From the NCBI GenBank assembly GCA_900315015.1, contig OMXJ01000024.1:1-46882 (forward strand): DNA of 46,882 nt, given 5' to 3'. This document shows, piece after piece, positions 24,461-33,142 of the stretch. Position numbers and translations under genes: made by a program. Source of the stretch: an uncultured Eubacteriales bacterium (GTDB taxonomy: Bacteria > Bacillota > Clostridia > Lachnospirales > Lachnospiraceae). Every line of letters begins with the position of its first letter. The stretch's first letter is position 1. The notes under the pieces are model-generated. The model searched no databases, was not told the DNA's origin, and saw nothing but the letters and a program-made list of their open reading frames with translations.

Positions 24461-25435
24461 TTAATCTTCGCTTATAAGGCTTAAATTCATTTCAAACTCT
24501 TCACCGAAAGCAACATTACCAAAAAATTCAACGCTCTTTCCGTCAATTACAAATCTAACCTTTCTTACACCTGTCAGCTCACAAAGTGAATTTACAAGTG
24601 AATAAACAATGACCTCTTTGCTCACACCCTCAATTCCGTCAAGGAACTGACTGCTTAAATCAATGATAACTGTCTCATCATTCTTTGTGATTGTGTTTAA
24701 TACTGTACCCTCAGGCATTGTGTTGTACATGCCATTAGCTATTTCATCTGAAATCGGTCCTGATAAGAGCTGCTCAATAATAAGTCTTTCTAGGGAGATG
24801 GTTCCATTATATCCCACCTTCCTATGAGAAGCCTTTAACTTTGTTCCTGTACTATCTGTAAAGAAAACTGTAAGATATGTCGTCTGACTAAAGAAAATCT
24901 CCTCACCGGTATTGTCTATAAAGTCATCCGGCTTCATTAGTCCAACCGGAATGTCATTTACTAAATACGGAAAACCATCAATATAAAACTCAATATATTC
25001 AACGCCCTTAACCTGACACAGTGTCTTAACTATTGCTGCTCTTGTCAGTATCTCATCAATTCCGCCAAGCTTTTGATATTCACTTGAAAAATTAATAGTC
25101 AGCTCTTCATTATTTCCGAAGGTATAATCTAGTATTGATACACCATCAGGAAGCGGCCTTAATACACTTCTTTTTTCAGAATCATATTCTGCTAAGGCAG
25201 TTATTATTTCCTGAACCTGTGCTTCTCTGTACGAAGCCTTCATGACGTAAGGCTCAGCAACTACCTGAGAATAATCCTTGGTTATGCAATAAATATAATA
25301 GTCAGATTTTTCCTTTTCACTATCATTTTTTCCCTTGCTGCAGCCAGTAAAGGTAAAGGCTAGAACAAGCACTAATAATGTAAGATTAATCAAGGAGGTT
25401 TTTATACTGGTCTTTAGTTTAACTTTTCTTTCCAT
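24461..25435 (-). CDS. GerMN-domain lipoprotein
   Basis: 324 residues. The signal peptide ends in lipobox FTGC, so it is anchored on the outer face. Two GerMN domains follow (about 50-170 and 185-315); the repeated signature is ELTINFSSEYQ...AAIVKTLCQVKGVEYIEFYI in the first and TVIIDLSSQFLDG...YSLVNSLCELTGVRKVRFVI in the second. GerMN proteins occur in spore germination and as LpqB, the accessory protein of the MtrAB two-component system in actinobacteria. Here it overlaps the 3' end of a histidine kinase gene by 17 bases, which suggests an LpqB-like modulator of that kinase. Confidence 0.85.
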   Translation of the reverse strand: MERKVKLKTSIKTSLINLTLLVLVLAFTFTGCSKGKNDSEKEKSDYYIYCITKDYSQVVAEPYVMKASYREAQVQEIITALAEYDSEKRSVLRPLPDGVSILDYTFGNNEELTINFSSEYQKLGGIDEILTRAAIVKTLCQVKGVEYIEFYIDGFPYLVNDIPVGLMKPDDFIDNTGEEIFFSQTTYLTVFFTDSTGTKLKASHRKVGYNGTISLERLIIEQLLSGPISDEIANGMYNTMPEGTVLNTITKNDETVIIDLSSQFLDGIEGVSKEVIVYSLVNSLCELTGVRKVRFVIDGKSVEFFGNVAFGEEFEMNLSLISED

Positions 25436-27077
25436 TTTTGCCTCCTATCCTACTGCCCTTATCCTTTCTTGCAGGAGACTTAGCACCTTCGGCAGCGCCG
25501 GCTCCCGCTTTGGAGCTTCCTGCCTTTCCGTTTCCGCCAAGATTTGTAGTGAAGGTCTTCGGCGTAAGTACAGTAACCTTCTCGGTATCATCTCCTTTTA
25601 CCTCGCCGTTTTCCGTGGCATTTCCTAAAACTTCACTTCTCTTTAGATTAATACGTACCGTAAAGGTCGTTCCATCATTTTCCCTGCTATATACTCTTAT
25701 GATTCCGCCATGCATTATGATGATAGAACGCGTGATAGCAAGTCCAAGGCCAGTTCCACCTGTCTCCCTGGACCTTGCCTTATCAACTCTGTAAAATCTG
25801 TCAAATACCTTTTCCTGGCTCTCTTCAGGAATTCCTATGCCTGTATCTGCAACTGTAACATAGAAAAATTTATGGTCAGCATTAAGAGAAACCTTTACAT
25901 TTCCCTCTTCAACATTATATTTAATTGCATTTTCTACTAAGTTCATTATTGCTAGAGAAAGCTTTGTCTCATCCACCTCTGCAACAACTGGTCTATAGCT
26001 TTCATATACAAGATCGATATTTGCCTTTTCCGCAAGAGGCTTTAATCTCTTTAAAATTGCTTCAAGGCACTTTCCTATATCTACCTGTGAAATATTAAGC
26101 ACATTTGCCTTTTTATCAAGTCTTACAAGTGAAAGCAGATCTGTAATTATCTTATTTTCACGATCTATTTCCTCTGCTATGTCCTTCATGAATTCCTTAT
26201 ACATTTCAACCGGCACATCCTCTTGCATGTTAAGAGAATCTGCTAATACCTTCATGGAGGTCATAGGTGTTTTTAATTCATGTGATACGTTTGAAACAAA
26301 TTCCTGTCTCGAATTTTCTAGAGTATTCAGTCTAGATAAAAGCGCATTAAACGAGCTGCATATTTCCTTTATTTCATAAGAGCCCTTTACATCAAGCTTT
26401 TCTTCCATGAAACCATCTGCAGCATGCCTGATACCCTCTGTTACCTTCTTAAGTGGTCTTACCATTATTTTTGAAGAAATAAATGCAAATGCTATAACGA
26501 ATATTAAAATGAACATAAGGGTGATAATTATGAAGTCTCTCATATTTGTGATAACTGCATAGGCATCACTTAGACTTCCCTGAACAATTATCGCACCAAT
26601 TATATTCTCCTTGTCCTTTTTTATCGGTATGGTCAGCTGAGCATATTTCTGGTCGCGGTCGATAGTTTTTACAAAGCTCGAATTTCCTTTTATTACATCC
26701 ACTACATTCTTTGAAATAAGCACCTTCCCTACCTCGTAAGAGAAAGAATCACTTACTATTTTTAAAGAACCATTAACAACTATGATTCTTCCGCCATAAA
26801 TGGACGCAGCCGTAGAAAGCTCCGCCTTGATATTTCCAGAATCAGTATCTGCCATATATCCCGACTGAGCTATGACCGAAGCCATATTGCTTCCATAATC
26901 ATTAAGTTTTACAACTATGTCATTTTCGGCATCATAACGATAGAAAAAAGCAATGCAGACAAAGCCTGCAATTGCGCTTAGAAGCGATACTGCACAAAGG
27001 CGCCAGAACATCTGCACCCTCATGCTAGTAATGTGAATAGAATGGTCGCTTTGAGCTTTAATTACCTTATCTTCCAT
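25419..27077 (-). CDS. Sensor histidine kinase (WalK/MtrB-like)
   Basis: 552 residues. Helix 1 at about 24-46, extracytoplasmic sensor to about 180, helix 2 at about 182-201, HAMP to about 255, H-box FVSNVSHELKTPMTSM with His266, N-box NLVENAIKYN, G1 DTGIGIP, G2 GGTGLGLAI. All catalytic motifs are canonical. The last 70 residues are a low-complexity Gly/Lys/Ala tail, unusual for this family. The response regulator lies 45 bases upstream and the GerMN lipoprotein gene overlaps the 3' end, so the three are one transcription unit. Confidence 0.93.
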   Translation of the reverse strand: MEDKVIKAQSDHSIHITSMRVQMFWRLCAVSLLSAIAGFVCIAFFYRYDAENDIVVKLNDYGSNMASVIAQSGYMADTDSGNIKAELSTAASIYGGRIIVVNGSLKIVSDSFSYEVGKVLISKNVVDVIKGNSSFVKTIDRDQKYAQLTIPIKKDKENIIGAIIVQGSLSDAYAVITNMRDFIIITLMFILIFVIAFAFISSKIMVRPLKKVTEGIRHAADGFMEEKLDVKGSYEIKEICSSFNALLSRLNTLENSRQEFVSNVSHELKTPMTSMKVLADSLNMQEDVPVEMYKEFMKDIAEEIDRENKIITDLLSLVRLDKKANVLNISQVDIGKCLEAILKRLKPLAEKANIDLVYESYRPVVAEVDETKLSLAIMNLVENAIKYNVEEGNVKVSLNADHKFFYVTVADTGIGIPEESQEKVFDRFYRVDKARSRETGGTGLGLAITRSIIIMHGGIIRVYSRENDGTTFTVRINLKRSEVLGNATENGEVKGDDTEKVTVLTPKTFTTNLGGNGKAGSSKAGAGAAEGAKSPARKDKGSRIGGKNGKKS

Positions 27078-27122
27078 AACAAAAACAGCCCTCTTGACCG
27101 TATGCCATCATACGGTTTATTT

Positions 27123-27830
27123 TTAATTCTGCTTAAAGAAATATCCAACGCCCCACTTAGTCTGAACATACTTAGGCGCTGCCGGATTCTCCTCTACCTT
27201 CTCACGAAGTCTTCTAACATGGACATCAACAGTTCTCACATCACCTGGAAAATCTGAATTCCATATTGTCTTAAGAAGACTTTCACGGCTGTATACCTTA
27301 TTAGGGTTGGTTATAAGTAGCTCTAAGAGATCGAACTCCTTTGAAGTTAAATTTATTTCAGCTCCCTTTAAGAAAACTCTCTTTCCATCATGATCTATTT
27401 CGAAATCACCATACTTACTATTTTTATTCTTTATGGTATCGGCATCATTTCCTTCTGATGCCTTTTTTCCTGCTCTGCGGACAATGGCCTTTACTCTTGC
27501 CTTTACTTCAAGTATATTGAACGGTTTTGTAATATAATCATCTGCTCCGTACTCAAAACCAAGGATTTTATCCATATCATCACCCTTAGCCGTAAGCATG
27601 ATTATAGGTACATCAGAAAACTCTCTTATACGCTGACACACCTGCATTCCATCAAGTCCTGGAAGCATTACGTCAAGAAGGATAGTATCATACTTATTAG
27701 CTTCTGCAAGCTTAAGTGCTTCCTCTCCATCATAGGCGCAATCCACCTCATAACCATCCTGATCAAATGCGAACTTAATTCCCTTTACAATAAGCTTTTC
27801 ATCATCTACAACAAGAATTTTTTTTGCCAT
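27123..27830 (-). CDS. OmpR/PhoB-family response regulator
   Basis: 235 residues. Receiver domain with acidic pair DD9-10, phospho-acceptor Asp53 (LLDVMLPGLDG), Thr80 and Lys82. The winged-helix output domain ends SDFPGDVRTVDVHVRRLREK and KWGVGYFF. A linker of about 20 Lys/Asn/Asp residues joins them. It is the cognate partner of the kinase downstream. The 154-bp gap to comEA is very AT-rich, so the promoter of this trio probably lies there. Targets are not visible; the neighbouring comEA, comEC and GerMN genes are the first candidates. Confidence 0.93.
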   Translation of the reverse strand: MAKKILVVDDEKLIVKGIKFAFDQDGYEVDCAYDGEEALKLAEANKYDTILLDVMLPGLDGMQVCQRIREFSDVPIIMLTAKGDDMDKILGFEYGADDYITKPFNILEVKARVKAIVRRAGKKASEGNDADTIKNKNSKYGDFEIDHDGKRVFLKGAEINLTSKEFDLLELLITNPNKVYSRESLLKTIWNSDFPGDVRTVDVHVRRLREKVEENPAAPKYVQTKWGVGYFFKQN

Positions 27831-27984
27831 CTCATACCACCATTTCCAATTATTTCTTCTTTTTCATTATATGCTTTATTATTATCTTTATTACGTACTT
27901 ATTTAAAATCTCTATTAAGCACTATACGTACTATATTATAGCCTTTATTAAGCACCTCATTATGTACCTTATTACAGCTGCCGG

Positions 27985-28914
27985 CTACTTTCCTATTGTA
28001 ATCTTATCCTTAAATTTATTATAAGAGCCCTCTTTAATCCCGCTCACCTGCATAATATCTGTAATGTCCTTAAAGCCGCCATTCGCTTCTCTATATTCGA
28101 TTATGGCTGTCGCCTTTGCTTCTCCGACGCCGCTTAAGGTCATGAGTTCTTCCTTTGAGGCTGTATTTATATTAATGAGCTTTCCTTCGGATGCTTCCAT
28201 ACTTTCATCTTTTACAGAATCATAATTATCCTCTTTATTTTTTTCCTTCGAGAAATTTTCTATATATGCATCCTGATGAATGGCGTCTATGCCAGTACTT
28301 ATGCCTGCATATATGCCATCAGCACCTGAAAAATCACCCTCTGCAGCTTCTTTTCTAAGCTTATCAGCTTCCTTCTTAGTTGGAACAACTATTCTCATGG
28401 AATCTGCACATTCATAAGCGAGATTCAAATAATCAGCGTCACCGTCCTCGGTACATCCACCTGCTGCCTCTATGGCATTTACAAGTCTTGAACCCTCTTT
28501 TAGAGTATAAACTCCGGGATTTTTAACAGCGCCAAGCACATGTACAGTAATTTCCTTATCATTAACTTCCCCAGCAGCTCCTGCATCAGGTTCATCAAGA
28601 CTGCTATCATCTAAAGTCTCACCGCCTGCTCCCAAAAGCCCTCTCTGCGGAGTGCTTGTCGAATCTGCGCTTTCAGCCTTCTTTCCATTTGAGTCATTTT
28701 TATCTAAAATTTTATCTGATGCATTCTTTTCTTCTGCATCACCTCCTGAGACATTCTCACCTATTTCATTAGAATCAAATGCCCCATCCTCTGCCGTAGT
28801 GGTAAATATTTCACCCACCTTCTCCGGCTCCTTAGCCTTATTTTTGCTAAGCGCTAGGCTTCCGGCAACAATCATTGCTATTACCGCAACGCAAATAAAA
28901 AATTTCTTTTTCAT
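27985..28914 (-). CDS. comEA: Competence protein ComEA, DNA-binding helix-hairpin-helix protein
   Basis: 309 residues, long for ComEA (about 200 is usual). A membrane anchor sits at 5-23. A Ser/Asp/Glu-rich extracellular linker (25-120) follows, then an SLBB domain (EITVHVLGAVKNPGVYTLKE, about 123-175), a second linker and the C-terminal double helix-hairpin-helix (ININTASKEELMTLSGVGEA, about 245-305) that binds double-stranded DNA. ComEA captures DNA at the surface and passes it to ComEC. Both acidic linkers are expanded here. comEC lies three genes downstream on the same strand. Confidence 0.92.
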   Translation of the reverse strand: MKKKFFICVAVIAMIVAGSLALSKNKAKEPEKVGEIFTTTAEDGAFDSNEIGENVSGGDAEEKNASDKILDKNDSNGKKAESADSTSTPQRGLLGAGGETLDDSSLDEPDAGAAGEVNDKEITVHVLGAVKNPGVYTLKEGSRLVNAIEAAGGCTEDGDADYLNLAYECADSMRIVVPTKKEADKLRKEAAEGDFSGADGIYAGISTGIDAIHQDAYIENFSKEKNKEDNYDSVKDESMEASEGKLININTASKEELMTLSGVGEAKATAIIEYREANGGFKDITDIMQVSGIKEGSYNKFKDKITIGK

Positions 28915-28996
28915 AAGCCTATCTTCACGTTTACATACACAGAATCATTTTACTACACTTTTAAAAAATTAACAAGTCCACTTTTATTTTTTTATA

Positions 28997-29036
28997 ATAA
29001 AAAACCTCTCTGCTGATTTTTCAGCAAAGAGGTTTT
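28997..29036 (-). terminator. Terminator of the argCJBD operon
   Basis: On the minus strand AAAACCTCTTTGCTGA pairs with TCAGCAGAGAGGTTTT, with one mismatch, followed by TTATTATAAAAAAA. It lies 40 bases after argD. Confidence 0.88.
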
Positions 29037-29076
29037 ATACTTGTATTTAGATCAATTGTATCAATTGTAAACTAAA

Positions 29077-30258
29077 TCAGATAACTTCTTCTAAAACACT
29101 GATGAACTTATCAACATCGCTCTTTGTAATAACAAGAGGTGGTACAAGTCTTACAATGTTCTTTCCAGCTGATATCATTATAACGCCCTTTTCCATTGCT
29201 TTCTTAACGATATCACCTACAGGATGATTGAACTCTATTCCGCACATAAGGCCAAGTCCTCTAACATCAACGATGTCACTATGCTTTGCCTTTACCTCAA
29301 TAAGTCTTTCCTTAAGATAAGGTGCAACTTCATTGACATTATCAAGAACCTTCTTCTTTTCAAAGATATCAAATACTGCATTTACAGCTGCTGCTACAAA
29401 AGGATTTCCGCCGTAAGTACTGCCATGATCGCCTGGAACCATTGCATTTGCAACTTCTTCCTTCGCTACAAAAGCTCCAACTGGAACGCCGCAGCCAAGT
29501 GCCTTTGCAAGAGTAACAATATCAGGCTTTACTCCATACTGTTCATAAGCCATCATAGTTCCTGTTCTTCCCATGCCGCACTGGATTTCATCAAGAATCA
29601 TAATGATTCCCTTTTCATCGCAGAGCTTTCTAACTCCCTGAATGAATTCCTTATTTCCCGGGTAAAGGCCGCCTTCGCCCTGTACAGTTTCCATGATGAT
29701 GGCGCATGTCTTTTCATTTACTAATGCCTTAACGCTGTCAATATTGTTATAATCAGCAAATTTAACGCCGCCGATAAGCTGTCCAAATGGAGTTCTATAA
29801 CTTTCGTTTCCAGTAACTGCAAGTGCTCCCATTGAACGTCCATGGAAGGAATGATTCATTGCGATTATCTCTGAATCTGCCTTTCCATTCTTTACATAAT
29901 AATATTTACGAGCAAGCTTAATGGCACCTTCAATAGCCTCTGTACCAGAATTAGTCATGAAAACCCTGTCAAGACCTGTCATCTTGGTAATATACTCACA
30001 TGCCTTTATTGCAGGCTCATTATAGAAAAGATTTGATGTATGAAGGAGCTTATCTACCTGCGCCTTCAGCGCATCATTATATTCCTTTACACCGTAACCG
30101 AGTGCAAAAACGGCTATTCCAGCTGCAAGGTCAAGATATTTCTTGCCATTTACATCCTTTAAGTAAACGCCCTCACCTGAGTCAAGAACTATCTGAAACC
30201 TATTATATGTATGCATAAGGACTTTATCAGCCCTTGTTATAAGTTCATCGCTTACCAT
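29077..30258 (-). CDS. argD: Acetylornithine aminotransferase
   Basis: 393 residues from ATG 30258, because GGAAG lies eight bases upstream; the open frame also has a GTG three codons earlier. A class III PLP aminotransferase that converts N-acetylglutamate semialdehyde to N-acetylornithine in the cytoplasm. Visible motifs are FMTNSGTEAIEGAIKLARKY (PLP phosphate region), FHGRSMGALAVTG, the Asp in ILDEIQCGMGRTG and the Lys in LAKALGCGVPVGAF that forms the Schiff base. Last gene of the minus-strand arginine operon, 42 bases after argB. Confidence 0.95.
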   Translation of the reverse strand: MVSDELITRADKVLMHTYNRFQIVLDSGEGVYLKDVNGKKYLDLAAGIAVFALGYGVKEYNDALKAQVDKLLHTSNLFYNEPAIKACEYITKMTGLDRVFMTNSGTEAIEGAIKLARKYYYVKNGKADSEIIAMNHSFHGRSMGALAVTGNESYRTPFGQLIGGVKFADYNNIDSVKALVNEKTCAIIMETVQGEGGLYPGNKEFIQGVRKLCDEKGIIMILDEIQCGMGRTGTMMAYEQYGVKPDIVTLAKALGCGVPVGAFVAKEEVANAMVPGDHGSTYGGNPFVAAAVNAVFDIFEKKKVLDNVNEVAPYLKERLIEVKAKHSDIVDVRGLGLMCGIEFNHPVGDIVKKAMEKGVIMISAGKNIVRLVPPLVITKSDVDKFISVLEEVI

Positions 30259-30300
30259 ATCGTCCACTTCCTTCCAATAATTTACAAATATTCATTATAA

Positions 30301-31161
30301 TCAAGGCTTAATAAGACTACCAATACCCTTATCTGTAAAGAATTCAAGCAATAAGCTGTGTGGTACTCTTCCGTCAAGAATATGCACTCTATTAACGCCG
30401 TTATTAACAGCTGCTGCACAGTTTCTGATCTTAGGAATCATTCCGCCTGAAATTACTCCGCTTGAAATATAATCCTCAACCTCTCCTACAGCTATCTGGC
30501 TGATGAGAGAATCCTTATCATTTACATCACGAAGTACGCCCTCTGTATCTGTAAGGAAAGCAAGCTTTTCTGCTCCTACTGCCTGAGCTATTGCACAAGC
30601 TGCATCATCGGCATTGATATTATATGCATGGAAATTATCATCAAGACCAATTGGAGCAACTACAGGAATATAATTATGTCTAAGAAGAGTGTCGATGAGG
30701 TTTGTATTTACATGAATGATATTTCCAACATAGCCGATATCCTCACCATCAGAGGTCTTCTTTTCGCAGACAAGAGTTCTTCCGTCCTTGCCATCAACAC
30801 CAGCTGCACGCACTCCGATTTCATCTATCATCTTAACGATCTGCTTATTTACTCTTCCAAGTACCATTTCACAGACTTCCATAGTTGTCTCATCAGTTAC
30901 TCTAAGGCCATTTACGAACTTTGACTCATGTCCGATTTTTCCGAGCCACTTACTGATTTCCTTTCCACCGCCATGAACAATGATAGGCTGCATTCCAACA
31001 AGCTTTAAAAGAACAACGTCCTGAATAACGCTCTTCTGAAGATTTTCATCAATCATAGCGCTTCCGCCGTACTTTACAACTACCTTCTTGTTGTTGAACT
31101 TTTTGATGTAAGGCAATGCTTCAATAAGTATCCCTGCCTTATCTAAAACTGTCTGATCCAT
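30301..31161 (-). CDS. argB: Acetylglutamate kinase
   Basis: 286 residues, normal length. It phosphorylates N-acetylglutamate, the second step of ornithine synthesis. The amino-acid kinase fold shows [10 protein letters not shown] (phosphate-binding Lys/Gly), [11 protein letters not shown], the [14 protein letters not shown] substrate region and LTDTEGVL. An N-terminal helix before KKVVVKYGG is of the length found in arginine-sensitive hexameric enzymes, so feedback inhibition by arginine is possible. GAGAGGAG precedes the ATG. It starts 12 bases after argJ. Confidence 0.95.
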   Translation of the reverse strand: MDQTVLDKAGILIEALPYIKKFNNKKVVVKYGGSAMIDENLQKSVIQDVVLLKLVGMQPIIVHGGGKEISKWLGKIGHESKFVNGLRVTDETTMEVCEMVLGRVNKQIVKMIDEIGVRAAGVDGKDGRTLVCEKKTSDGEDIGYVGNIIHVNTNLIDTLLRHNYIPVVAPIGLDDNFHAYNINADDAACAIAQAVGAEKLAFLTDTEGVLRDVNDKDSLISQIAVGEVEDYISSGVISGGMIPKIRNCAAAVNNGVNRVHILDGRVPHSLLLEFFTDKGIGSLIKP

Positions 31162-31173
31162 TTTAATCTCCTC

Positions 31174-32457
31174 TCAGCTTCTATAATCTGCATTTATCTT
31201 TACATAATCGTATGAAAGATCACAGCCATGAGCTACTGCACTTTCATTTCCTTCCTTCATGTCACAGGTAACAATTACCTCTTCACACTGAAGGATTTTT
31301 GCTGCTATTTCTTCACTATAATCAGTTGCCCTTCCGCCTTCAACAAGCTTAAGGCCGTTTTCCATATACTTTGAAAGATCTGTCATTCCAAGCTTTGAAT
31401 TTTCGATATTGCCCTCTGTGATCCAGATATCTGTCTTATCAGGATTAAACTCTGCTCCGCTATAGCCAAGAGCACAAAGGAATCTTCCCCAGTTAGCATC
31501 GCCGCCGAAAATAGCTGCCTTTGAAAGACTTGACTGAATTACTGTCTTTGCAAGAAGCTTTGCCTTTGCCTTATCTGAAACATTTATTACATTTGCTGTA
31601 AAGAGCTTTGTTGCGCCCTCTCCATCAGCTGCAATGAATATTGCAAGATATTCACATACCTTTCTAAGTGCCTCTGCAAAGAGCTTATAAGCCTCACTAT
31701 TTTCATCCTCGATTTTAGCTGCACCTGATTCACCATTTGCAAGTACAACAAGAGTATCATTTGTAGATGTATCACCATCTACGGATACCATATTAAAGGT
31801 ATCTCCAACAATTTCCTTAAGAGTCTTCTGAAGAAGCTTCTTCTCAACTGCTGCGTCTGTTGTAACAAAAGCAAGCATGGTTCCCATATTAGGATGGATC
31901 ATGCCTGAACCCTTGCACATGCCGCCAACTACAATCTTCTTTCCATCTACTTCAAATGAGAAAGCAATTTCCTTATTCTTAGTATCAGTGGTCATGATTG
32001 CCTTAGATGCTGCTGTTCCTGCTTCAAGATCTGATGAAAGCTTTGTTGCAAGCACCTTCGTTCCATTTACGATCTTTTCTTCTGGAATCTGGAAGCCAAT
32101 AACACCCGTTGAAGCAACAAGCACTGCTTCCTTATCAATACTTAGAGCTTCACTTGCAGCTGCTGCAGTGCTCTCACAGATTTTATAGCCCTCTGCTCCT
32201 GTACATGCATTTGCGATACCTGCATTAATTACCACTGCATTTACATGATCTGAATTTTCAATTACATTTTTATCAAAAAGTACCGGTGCTGCCTTTACTA
32301 CATTTAATGTAAAGGTTCCTGCTGCTGTGCAAGGCTTCTTGCTATATACCATTGCCATGTCAACACGGTTCTTATATTTAATTCCTGCCTCTGTGCAAGC
32401 TGCACTAAAGCCCTTTGCTGCAGTAACTCCGCCTGCAATCTTTACTATATCACTCAT
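31174..32457 (-). CDS. argJ: Glutamate N-acetyltransferase/amino-acid acetyltransferase ArgJ
   Basis: 427 residues from ATG 32457, with AAGGAGG five bases upstream. ArgJ recycles the acetyl group from acetylornithine to glutamate; bifunctional forms also use acetyl-CoA. The precursor cleaves itself before the Thr in GTMLAF (about residue 185), giving two chains. The motif is intact, as are SGMIHPNMG and the C-terminal DWGRF-like GGDANWGRFLCALGY. A GNAT gene directly upstream could supply acetylglutamate if this ArgJ is monofunctional. Spacing to argB is 12 bases. Confidence 0.95.
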   Translation of the reverse strand: MSDIVKIAGGVTAAKGFSAACTEAGIKYKNRVDMAMVYSKKPCTAAGTFTLNVVKAAPVLFDKNVIENSDHVNAVVINAGIANACTGAEGYKICESTAAAASEALSIDKEAVLVASTGVIGFQIPEEKIVNGTKVLATKLSSDLEAGTAASKAIMTTDTKNKEIAFSFEVDGKKIVVGGMCKGSGMIHPNMGTMLAFVTTDAAVEKKLLQKTLKEIVGDTFNMVSVDGDTSTNDTLVVLANGESGAAKIEDENSEAYKLFAEALRKVCEYLAIFIAADGEGATKLFTANVINVSDKAKAKLLAKTVIQSSLSKAAIFGGDANWGRFLCALGYSGAEFNPDKTDIWITEGNIENSKLGMTDLSKYMENGLKLVEGGRATDYSEEIAAKILQCEEVIVTCDMKEGNESAVAHGCDLSYDYVKINADYRS

Positions 32458-32474
32458 ATTTGCCTCCTTCACTA

Positions 32475-32930
32475 TTAAGGATTAAAAGTCGTTATATTAT
32501 TTGAATTTAAGGTAATGTCATAGTAATTAAGATCTTCTCTGAAATCAAAGCCATAATGCTTCCAGAAGGCATTTCCTACCGTATTGCTTGTAAAAGCTAT
32601 GAGCGTAGCCTTATTTATGCCTTCTTTCTTAAGCTGCTCAAGAGCAAAATCAGCCATCTTACTTCCTATTCCATGCTGTCTCTTGTCCTCAGCAACGCAT
32701 ACATGATAAAGAGTTCCTCTTCTTCCATCGTGACCACAAAGAATGGCACCTATTATTCTATCTCCTTCAACAGCCACAACGCTGGTATTAGGATTTCTCT
32801 TAATAAATTTTTCAACGCCCTCTTTTGAATCATCAATTGAACGGATGCCGAAGCCATGTATGCTCATCCATAAATCATGCACGCCTTCATAATCTGAAAG
32901 CTCCATTACTCTTATCTTAACATCTAGCAT
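32475..32930 (-). CDS. GNAT-family N-acetyltransferase in the arginine operon
   Basis: 151 residues. Single GNAT domain: strand-rich N-terminus, VCVAEDKRQHGIGSKMADFA holding the acetyl-CoA loop (RQHGIG), then AFTSNTVGNAFWKHYGFDFR. The substrate cannot be read from the sequence. Its place between argC and argJ, 17 bases before argJ, makes glutamate (N-acetylglutamate synthase activity) a fair guess, but it is shorter than ArgA and lacks a kinase-like domain. Other options are ribosomal-protein or small-molecule acetylation. GGAG lies eight bases before the ATG. Confidence 0.8.
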   Translation of the reverse strand: MLDVKIRVMELSDYEGVHDLWMSIHGFGIRSIDDSKEGVEKFIKRNPNTSVVAVEGDRIIGAILCGHDGRRGTLYHVCVAEDKRQHGIGSKMADFALEQLKKEGINKATLIAFTSNTVGNAFWKHYGFDFREDLNYYDITLNSNNITTFNP

Positions 32931-33001
32931 TACATATTCTCCATTTTTTTTAATATCAACTACTATAATCTATCAAATACCAACTATAATTATTTATAAA
33001 A

Positions 33002-33111
33002 TCATAGATTATCATATTTCAAACGATAGATTATCATATTTTAAACGAAAGATTATCATATTTCAAACGATAGATTATCATATTTTAAACGAAAGATCAT
33101 CACATTTTAAA
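33002..33111. repeat. 22-bp tandem repeat, five copies, between argC and the GNAT gene
   Basis: Five head-to-tail units of CGATAGATTATCATATTTTA plus AA. Copies 2 and 4 carry CGATAG...TTTTAAA, while copies 3 and 5 carry CGAAAG...TTYNAAA-like variants, so the array was partly built by doubling a 44-bp dimer. It occupies most of the 212-bp intergenic gap inside the operon. Confidence 0.92.
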
Positions 33112-33142
33112 TAATCTACATTTCTATAAGTAAATCACCAGC

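Noticed and set aside
33002-33111. CRISPR array
   Set aside because: The units are contiguous 22-bp tandem copies with no spacers between them and no cas genes in the window.
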